DNA of 10,926 bases from CAZAPG01 sp964486935 (GTDB lineage: Bacteria; Chloroflexota; Anaerolineae; 4572-78; J111), in assembly GCA_964486935.1 (NCBI GenBank), contig CAZAPG010000088.1, positions 1-10,926 of the forward strand, given 5' to 3'. The notes under the pieces were generated by a model. The model was not told the DNA's origin. It did not search any database and was given only the letters and a program-made list of their open reading frames with translations. Position numbers and translations under genes: made by a program. This document shows positions 6,059-10,926 of this stretch, piece after piece. Every line of letters starts with the position of its first letter. Positions within the stretch are counted from its first letter, which is position 1.

Positions 6059-6128
6059 CATAACCCTAACACAACATAGCAATTTTAGACTCGTCTCATA
6101 TATTCAGGATAAGGAGTACCCCCTCGTT

Positions 6129-6923
6129 ATGACCCAGAACAAGCTCCGACGTTTACGCCGAATCTTTAGAGAAGATCAACGAACCGTAATTGTAGCGATG
6201 GACCACGGCGGTTTTTTTGGCTCTCAGGCAGGGTTTGAACAGCCGCGCGAAATCATCAGACAAGTTGTTGCCGGTGGCGCGGATGCCATTATGGCCACCT
6301 TTGGGCTGGCCACAAATTTTGTTCAGGAATTGGCTCCTGTTGGGCTAATTTTGCGCGCGGACGGTGGAGTTTCTCGAATGGGGACGCGCGCCTGGCGCGG
6401 CGGTTTAATCTACAGCGCCGAGGCTGCGCTGCGATTGGGCGCTGATGGCGTGGTTGCTATGGGATTTCCCGGTTCTGAAAACGAGAACCTCAACCTGCGT
6501 TATCTGGCCGAATTGAATGATCAGTGCGCGCAGTGGGGCTTGCCGGTAATGGCTGAAATGCTGCCTCGAGGGTTTGAAGGTGGTGATGATGCGCGCACCG
6601 CCGAATCTATTGCTATGGCCATGCGGCTAGGCGCTGAATTGGGGGTCGATATCATTAAGACCCAATATACGGGTAGCGTCGAGACCTTTCAAAAAGCGGT
6701 AGCCGGCTGCTACATTCCGGTGGTGGTGTTGGGGGGCGCCAAAATGGAGGATGACGCCGCGGTTTTGCGCACCGTGCGCGAAGCCATTGATGCCGGAGGC
6801 CGGGGTGTGGCTATGGGGCGTAATATTTGGGGACACCAAAATCCGCAAAAGATGACCGCGGCGGTGGTCGCCATTGTGCATCAGGATGCTTCAGTTGAAG
6901 AGGCTTTAGCTATATTACAGTGA
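6129..6923 (+). CDS. DeoC/LacD-superfamily class I (Schiff-base) aldolase
   Basis: This 264-residue cytoplasmic TIM-barrel aldolase belongs to the DeoC/FbaB/LacD superfamily (archaeal-type class I FBP aldolase, LsrF and ADH-synthase relatives). Visible motifs are VIVAMDHGG (Asp25, His26), GADGVVAMGFPG (about 104-115), DIIKTQYTG with the likely Schiff-base Lys177, VVVLGGAK (198-205) and GGRGVAMGRNIWG (223-235), which forms the phosphate-binding turn. It should cleave a phosphorylated ketose or related sugar to two smaller carbonyl compounds. In characterised archaeal FBP aldolases a Tyr precedes the Pro of the PRG motif and acts as acid/base. Here the motif is MAEMLPRG, with Leu145. ATG 6129 is chosen because homologues begin at this point; AAGGAG (6111-6116) lies 12 bp upstream, rather far. 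The frame continues upstream into the promoter, where it cannot be transcribed. It is the first gene of the cluster. Confidence 0.87.
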   Translation: MTQNKLRRLRRIFREDQRTVIVAMDHGGFFGSQAGFEQPREIIRQVVAGGADAIMATFGLATNFVQELAPVGLILRADGGVSRMGTRAWRGGLIYSAEAALRLGADGVVAMGFPGSENENLNLRYLAELNDQCAQWGLPVMAEMLPRGFEGGDDARTAESIAMAMRLGAELGVDIIKTQYTGSVETFQKAVAGCYIPVVVLGGAKMEDDAAVLRTVREAIDAGGRGVAMGRNIWGHQNPQKMTAAVVAIVHQDASVEEALAILQ

Positions 6924-6939
6924 TTGTTGAGGACAACAG

Positions 6940-7989
6940 ATGACTAATCAAATAATGCAGCGGGTTGTCATTACAGGCCCTAAAGAGGTTGAAATCGAAG
7001 AAGTCCCCCTGCAATTACCGGCCCGCGACGAGGTTTTGGTGAGGGTACACTCCTCCGCTTTGTGTACATTTGAGCAACGGGCGTATATTGGCATGGATGC
7101 CCGCTTTTACCCGTTGTTGGGGGGGCACGAACTGGCCGGAGTTGTTGAAGCCAAAGGGGCTGAAATTAATAATGTGGAAATTGGCGATAAAGTGGCAATC
7201 TCGGCGCTGGACCGTTGCGGCAAGTGCTATTCCTGCCGGCGCGGGTACGGCTGTGAAAATGTCTGGTACAAAAAGGATAAGGCAGACCGGCCGGCCGGGC
7301 CAATGGGACCCGCCGGATTAGCTACCCATAAACTGGCCAAAGATTATCAGGTTTTCAGGTTACACCCTGATACCAACTTGCTATACGCCTCGCTCACGGA
7401 ACCGCTGGCGTGCGTGTTGCGGAGCATCAAAAAGGCGCAAATCCAACCCGGCGATTCAGTTGTTATTTTGGGCGGCGGCGTGATGGGCATTTTGCATACT
7501 ATTCTGGCCAAAGGTCACGGGGCCAGCGTTATCATTAGCGAACCCGATGCCACCCGCAGAAAGCAAGCCCTGGCTTTTGGCGCTAATCATACCGTTGACC
7601 CCACTCAAGAAGACTTTGTGGAAACCGTTAGAGCCTTGTCTGGCGGGCGCGGCGCTGATGTAATCTTTGTAGCAACGGGCGTTATGAAAGCGCTGGAGAG
7701 CGGAATTGGCGCGTTAGCCAAAGGCGGGCGACTGCTGGTTTACGCCCGTATGTTTCCGAAGGGCCAAACCATTGCCATCGACCCGAATTTGTTGCACGAT
7801 AACGAGATTGTTTTAACCGGCACTATTAGCCAGAGCGCCGAGGATTTTCAACAAGCGGCCGAGATGATTAGCAGCAGCGCAATTGATATGGGACCAATCA
7901 TCTCTGCCACCTATCCGTTTGAGCAAATCAAGTCAGCATTTGAGGCAGCCATCGACTTGAGCACCTACCGGATTGTGGTAACTCCGTAG
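6940..7989 (+). CDS. Zinc-dependent medium-chain dehydrogenase (sorbitol/threonine dehydrogenase-like)
   Basis: This 349-residue cytoplasmic NAD(P)-dependent dehydrogenase of the MDR superfamily probably oxidises a polyol or sugar alcohol to a ketose (inferred from context). The catalytic zinc site shows Cys42 and GGHE (His63, Glu64), with Glu154 in TEPLACV. The structural zinc cysteines are 93, 96, 99 and 105. The nucleotide-binding fold has LGGGVMG (177-183) and an acidic residue at the end of the second strand (ISEPD, Glu201), which favours NAD over NADP. Two details are atypical. The catalytic motif reads CTFEQR instead of CGTD or CGSD, and the last structural spacing is C-x5-C rather than the usual C-x7-C. 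It starts 16 bp after the aldolase stop with GAGG about eight bases before the ATG, so they form one transcript. A 130-bp gap follows it. Confidence 0.9.
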   Translation: MTNQIMQRVVITGPKEVEIEEVPLQLPARDEVLVRVHSSALCTFEQRAYIGMDARFYPLLGGHELAGVVEAKGAEINNVEIGDKVAISALDRCGKCYSCRRGYGCENVWYKKDKADRPAGPMGPAGLATHKLAKDYQVFRLHPDTNLLYASLTEPLACVLRSIKKAQIQPGDSVVILGGGVMGILHTILAKGHGASVIISEPDATRRKQALAFGANHTVDPTQEDFVETVRALSGGRGADVIFVATGVMKALESGIGALAKGGRLLVYARMFPKGQTIAIDPNLLHDNEIVLTGTISQSAEDFQQAAEMISSSAIDMGPIISATYPFEQIKSAFEAAIDLSTYRIVVTP

Positions 7990-8058
7990 GGGTGGGTCAA
8001 TAATAACCTTGCTGCTGTACCGGCAGATTCAAAACAGGGGGCTGGAGTTCTTGGCTTA

Positions 8059-8073
8059 GATTGTATCTCAATC
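8059..8073. promoter_or_regulatory. Small inverted repeat in the gap before the EamA gene
   Basis: GATTG-TATCT-CAATC lies in the 130-bp gap between the dehydrogenase and transporter genes. Nearby promoter-like elements (TTGGCT 8051-8056 with CACAAT 8075-8080, spacing 18) match only 4/6 each. The gap and repeat could mean a separate transcription unit begins here, but five-base arms occur often by chance. Confidence 0.2.
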
Positions 8074-8119
8074 GCACAATTCTCTTGACATGAAACCGTA
8101 AAGGCAACTGATCCGCGTA

Positions 8120-9136
8120 ATGACTGCGCTAAAATTATTACGCTCCCCACGGTTTGGGGTAGGCGAGTGGTGGGCCTTGTTTGCAGCGATTGCTTACGCC
8201 ATTACCAACGTTCTAACCCGGGTGGGAGCCGTCAATGGTGACCCTTTAGCCGGAACTATTATCCGCCTGATTCCCCTGGTTGTCTTTAGCCTGGGAATGA
8301 TGTTTTGGCGTCGTCAGCATGCGGCCCGGTTGTTGGTTTGGCGCAACGACTCTTTGGGCTGGCGCGTGGTTGGTTGGCTGGTATTTTATAGCGTGGTCGT
8401 CCAGCCGCTGGCTCAGTTAGCGCTGTTTCTTTCTTTGCGTTACGGCGGCGTGCTCGTTGCCGTCCCCATCTTTTCCACATTTCCTCTGTTTGGCGCATTA
8501 ATTGCCATCCCCTTCTTAAACGAAACTTTCAACAAACAAATTGGCATCGGAATAATAACCAGTCTGGTTGGTATTACCCTGCTCACATATGGCCAATATA
8601 GCGGCAGCCCTATCTCGCAACTGTGGCCATTGGGCGCATTTTTTGCGCTTGTAGCGGGGATAACGTGGGGTATGAGCGCCAATCTGAGCGGATATCTGCT
8701 CCGGCGCGGGCTGGATATTTACACGCTGCTGGCAATTACAACCTCAATTTCTATCGTAATTCTCGCGTTTTTCCTGCTCCTCTTTGGCCGGTTAGAGGGG
8801 CTTATTCATTTTCCCTGGGCCTCATTTCAAGTTTTGCTGCTGGCCGGCCTGCTAACCGGCATCGCCCAGTTTGCTCTGTTTACGGCTTTTGCCCTGACTA
8901 CGGTGGCCAGCGCCGGCACAATCAAAACGCTGGATGTGGTAATAGCCGCTGTAATTGCCGTTTGGTTTTTAAATGAACTCATGAACTTGCCTGTTAGTCT
9001 GGGCCTTATTCTAATTATGATGGGTGTCATCGCGGTTCAACTTGCCAGGGCTGCACCTTCTCAAAAACCCTCCGCCGCCATGAAACAGCCAAATGAAATG
9101 GTCAAACAAGAGATAACAGAACCGGCTTTAGATTGA
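8120..9136 (+). CDS. EamA/DMT-family transporter, ten transmembrane segments
   Basis: This 338-residue inner-membrane carrier has ten predicted hydrophobic segments arranged as two EamA halves. The first half begins near GEWWALFAAIAYAITNVLTR and ends in IGIGIITSLVGITLLTYG. The second half begins near LGAFFALVAGITWGMSANLS and ends in LGLILIMMGVIAVQLAR. A hydrophilic tail of about 28 residues follows. EamA proteins of the drug/metabolite-transporter superfamily move small metabolites such as amino acids or sugars, in either direction. Between a dehydrogenase and a sugar kinase, uptake or efflux of the pathway's carbohydrate is the likely role. ATG 8120 is the first in-frame start, but no good Shine-Dalgarno is seen (AAAGG lies about 15 bases upstream). 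It is followed 25 bp later by the kinase gene. Confidence 0.88.
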   Translation: MTALKLLRSPRFGVGEWWALFAAIAYAITNVLTRVGAVNGDPLAGTIIRLIPLVVFSLGMMFWRRQHAARLLVWRNDSLGWRVVGWLVFYSVVVQPLAQLALFLSLRYGGVLVAVPIFSTFPLFGALIAIPFLNETFNKQIGIGIITSLVGITLLTYGQYSGSPISQLWPLGAFFALVAGITWGMSANLSGYLLRRGLDIYTLLAITTSISIVILAFFLLLFGRLEGLIHFPWASFQVLLLAGLLTGIAQFALFTAFALTTVASAGTIKTLDVVIAAVIAVWFLNELMNLPVSLGLILIMMGVIAVQLARAAPSQKPSAAMKQPNEMVKQEITEPALD

Positions 9137-9161
9137 CACTATTGACGTAGACATATAACAA

Positions 9162-10619
9162 ATGACGCAAAGCCACTTGCTTTTAGGTATTGATATTGGC
9201 ACAACCCAAACCAAGGTTGGCGCGTTTCATGTAGACGGCCAGGTTGCGGCTATAGCTACCGCGGACTACCGCCTATCTATTGACGGCAGCACCCAGGCGG
9301 CAGAACAGGCCCCCCTCGATTGGTGGTCAGCTACGGTTAAGGCTATCCGCCGGGTGTTAAATCGGGTTGATGCTGGCAAATTGCTGGCGCTTTCTGTGGG
9401 CGGGCAAGGGCCAACTGTGGTGGCCATAGACCCGGCGCTTAAGCCGGTTGGACCGGCCCTCACCTGGCTAGACCGCCGGGCCGGGCAGGAATTAGAGAGA
9501 TTGAGCCGGCGCGTCAACCGCCCCCTGCCGGCCCACGCTTACCTGCCCAGAGTTATGTGGCTCAAAAATAATCGACCCCAAACCTACGCAACGGCCCAAT
9601 GGTTTGGCCAGGCCTGGGATTTTGTGGCTGCTCAACTCTCGGGAAAAGCGGCTGTCTCTACCTCGCCAGGCATTGCCCCCTGGAGCGATGATTTGCTGGC
9701 AGCCTCGGAATTAGACGTTGCCAAATTTCCGCCGCTCCTCTCAATGGGTACCCAGGTGGGATATGTCACGCGCGAAGCGGCCCGCGCTACCGGGCTGCCG
9801 CAGGGCCTGCCGGTCATCGGCGGCATTGGCGATTATTTTGAAAGCTTGATTGGCAGCGGCGCGTTGCAGCCGGGCATCGCTTGTGATAATGGTGGAACCT
9901 CGCAAAGCCTGAATGTCTGCTGGGACACAGCCCTGCAAGTCAAAAACATTTTTTGCCTGCCCTCCTTTGTTGAGGGTTACTGGTACGTTGGCGGCCCGGC
10001 CTCAACCACGGGTAAAGCCCTGGAGTGGTGGAGCGGGCAGATATTACGAGAGCCTGCCAAAGATTGGCCAATTCTTCACGAAGTCCGGTCAATTCCGCCG
10101 GGCAGCGAAGGCTTACTCTTTTTGCCCTACCTGGCCGGCGAGCGCGCCCCCATTTGGGACCCCGACGCGCGTGGCGCGTTTTTTGGCCTGGCCTTGCACC
10201 ATCACCGGGGACATCTGGCCCGGGCCATTCTAGAATCGGTGGCCTTTACTTTATGCCATTTGATTGAGCATATTGAAGCTGCCGGCGCGGAAGTGCGCCA
10301 AATTCACGTGTGCGGCGGGCAGGCCAACAGCGAACTCTGGTGCCAGATTAAAGCCGATGCAACCGGGCGGCGGGTGGTGATACCGGAGGTTTCCGACGTG
10401 GCGGTATTAGGCGCTGCCATTGTTGCCGGCGTGGGAGTCGGCGTATTTGAGGATTATGTTTCCGGGGCCAGGCAAATGGTTCGCCAACGGGCCGTACTTG
10501 AAGCCAATCCGGCCCATCACCAGCGTTATCAGGCCTTTTACGCTATTTACCGCGACATGTATCCTGCTTTCAAATCACTCTACCGGCGTTTGAGCGCGTT
10601 GGAGCAGGGGCCGGGCTAA
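9162..10619 (+). CDS. FGGY-family sugar kinase, xylulokinase-like
   Basis: This 485-residue ATP-dependent carbohydrate kinase has the two ASKHA domains of the FGGY family. Residues 8-18 (LGIDIGTTQTK) are the phosphate-1 loop. TWLDRRA (101-107) lies in the sugar-binding region. GGIGDYFESLIGSG carries the expected catalytic base Asp224. GGTSQS (244-249) is the second phosphate loop, FLPYLAGERAPIWDPDARG (320-338) is the family signature, and CGGQANSELWCQIKAD (384-399) forms the adenosine pocket. The overall type resembles xylulokinase, but ketose specificity within the family cannot be assigned by eye. In this cluster it would phosphorylate the dehydrogenase product before aldol cleavage. The ATG lies 25 bp after the transporter stop, with no clear Shine-Dalgarno. 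Its TAA is one base before the next ATG, so translation of the two is probably coupled. Confidence 0.92.
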   Translation: MTQSHLLLGIDIGTTQTKVGAFHVDGQVAAIATADYRLSIDGSTQAAEQAPLDWWSATVKAIRRVLNRVDAGKLLALSVGGQGPTVVAIDPALKPVGPALTWLDRRAGQELERLSRRVNRPLPAHAYLPRVMWLKNNRPQTYATAQWFGQAWDFVAAQLSGKAAVSTSPGIAPWSDDLLAASELDVAKFPPLLSMGTQVGYVTREAARATGLPQGLPVIGGIGDYFESLIGSGALQPGIACDNGGTSQSLNVCWDTALQVKNIFCLPSFVEGYWYVGGPASTTGKALEWWSGQILREPAKDWPILHEVRSIPPGSEGLLFLPYLAGERAPIWDPDARGAFFGLALHHHRGHLARAILESVAFTLCHLIEHIEAAGAEVRQIHVCGGQANSELWCQIKADATGRRVVIPEVSDVAVLGAAIVAGVGVGVFEDYVSGARQMVRQRAVLEANPAHHQRYQAFYAIYRDMYPAFKSLYRRLSALEQGPG

Positions 10620-10620
10620 A

Positions 10621-10842
10621 ATGATTATCGACGCTTTTACCCATATTTATCCACAACCATACTTTAATCTTGTTGCCGGGCTAAACCTGTCGCTGCCGGT
10701 GTTTTTTCAGCAAACGCCCACCGATTTTCCGTATGTGCCGGTTGGCCCAACGCTGCAATCTATTTTAGAGTGGGACATCCCTGAATCGGACAAGTCCAAA
10801 ATTCTGAGCCAGAGTGCCCGGAAACTTTTTAAGCTTGGGTAG
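10621..10842 (+). pseudogene. Amidohydrolase (PF04909-like) with large in-frame internal deletion
   Basis: The 73-residue open frame joins two ends of a metal-dependent amidohydrolase/decarboxylase of the ACMSD type, normally around 280-330 residues. The start MIIDAFTHIYPQPYFN is the classic first strand with its metal-site region (Asp4, His8). From about residue 34 the text is a C-terminal end: TDFPYVPVGPTLQSILEW, with the GTD/SDYP-type Asp35, then the final helix DIPESDKSKILSQSARKLFKL. The entire TIM-barrel core between them is missing, with the join near 10700-10720. The frame is kept, so it could still make a small product, but a working barrel enzyme is impossible. It starts one base after the kinase stop, so the intact ancestor belonged to the same operon. 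Its TAG stop lies in the left arm of the palindrome at 10839. An assembly collapse or a short unrelated protein is possible but less likely. Confidence 0.65.
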
Positions 10843-10909
10843 GGGCGAGGCAACTCGGAGAGGTGGTCTTTGACCAAATTACTCCCTCTCCGAGTTGCCT
10901 CGCCCCTAC
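10839..10909. repeat. Perfect 25-bp inverted repeat with nested hairpin (REP/MITE-like)
   Basis: The left arm (10839-10863, beginning GTAGGGGCGAGG) is exactly complementary to the right arm (10885-10909, ending CCTCGCCCCTAC). They are separated by 21 bases that include a second hairpin, TGGTC-TTT-GACCA (10864-10876). No U-run follows, so it is not a classical terminator, although so strong a stem could stop or stabilise a transcript. The size and symmetry resemble the short palindromic interspersed repeats scattered through many genomes. The left arm contributes the stop codon of the broken amidohydrolase. No intact second copy occurs in the window. Confidence 0.85.
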
Positions 10910-10926
10910 TAACTAACCACAGATTA

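Noticed and set aside
5976..6128. 51-residue N-terminal extension of the aldolase
   Set aside because: It would be encoded by the promoter and operator DNA itself and does not resemble the start of this aldolase family.
8085..8090. TTGACA as -35 of a promoter for the EamA gene
   Set aside because: No acceptable -10 lies 16-18 bp downstream, and the start would fall at or after the ATG at 8120.

Overview
The window looks like chromosomal DNA of an Anaerolineae-like member of the Chloroflexota. This rests on one large regulator (an XRE helix-turn-helix, a STAND/NB-ARC ATPase and TPR repeats in one chain), which is typical of that phylum, and on the mixed, moderately GC-rich coding style. It is an inference, not a phylogenetic result. 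No rRNA, tRNA, CRISPR array, transposase, integrase or phage gene is visible.

Left part (1-1785): the end of an unrecognised plus-strand gene runs convergently into a minus-strand pair of small YdcZ/DUF606-type membrane transporters. These diverge from a YeiL-like CRP/FNR-family regulator. The 129 bp between them holds back-to-back promoters and a perfect 18-bp inverted repeat, lying between the -35 and -10 of the regulator's promoter. The simplest reading is a self-regulated transporter module.

Middle (1817-5808): three closely spaced minus-strand genes encode a protein with weak resemblance to RsbW-type anti-sigma ATPases, a 73-residue helical protein and a four-helix DUF2269/CopD-like membrane protein. 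They diverge from the 854-residue STAND regulator, which has an extended -10 promoter. No known pathway is recognisable for the three-gene group.

Right part (5959-10842): a plus-strand carbohydrate-catabolism cluster encodes a DeoC/LacD-superfamily class I aldolase, a zinc-dependent medium-chain dehydrogenase, an EamA transporter, an FGGY sugar kinase and the remains of an amidohydrolase. A near-consensus sigma70 promoter, with an inverted repeat over its -35 box, precedes the aldolase behind a leader of about 115 nt. The logical route is uptake, oxidation of a polyol or sugar to a ketose, phosphorylation, then aldol cleavage. The substrate cannot be read from the sequence.

The amidohydrolase appears to be missing about three quarters of its length in frame. 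Its stop codon lies inside the left arm of a perfect 25-bp inverted repeat that ends the window (10839-10909). I found no wholly new defence or mobile system. The most notable items are the two operator-promoter arrangements, the internally deleted amidohydrolase with its adjoining palindrome, the aldolase lacking the usual tyrosine, and the uncharacterised three-gene group beside the STAND regulator.
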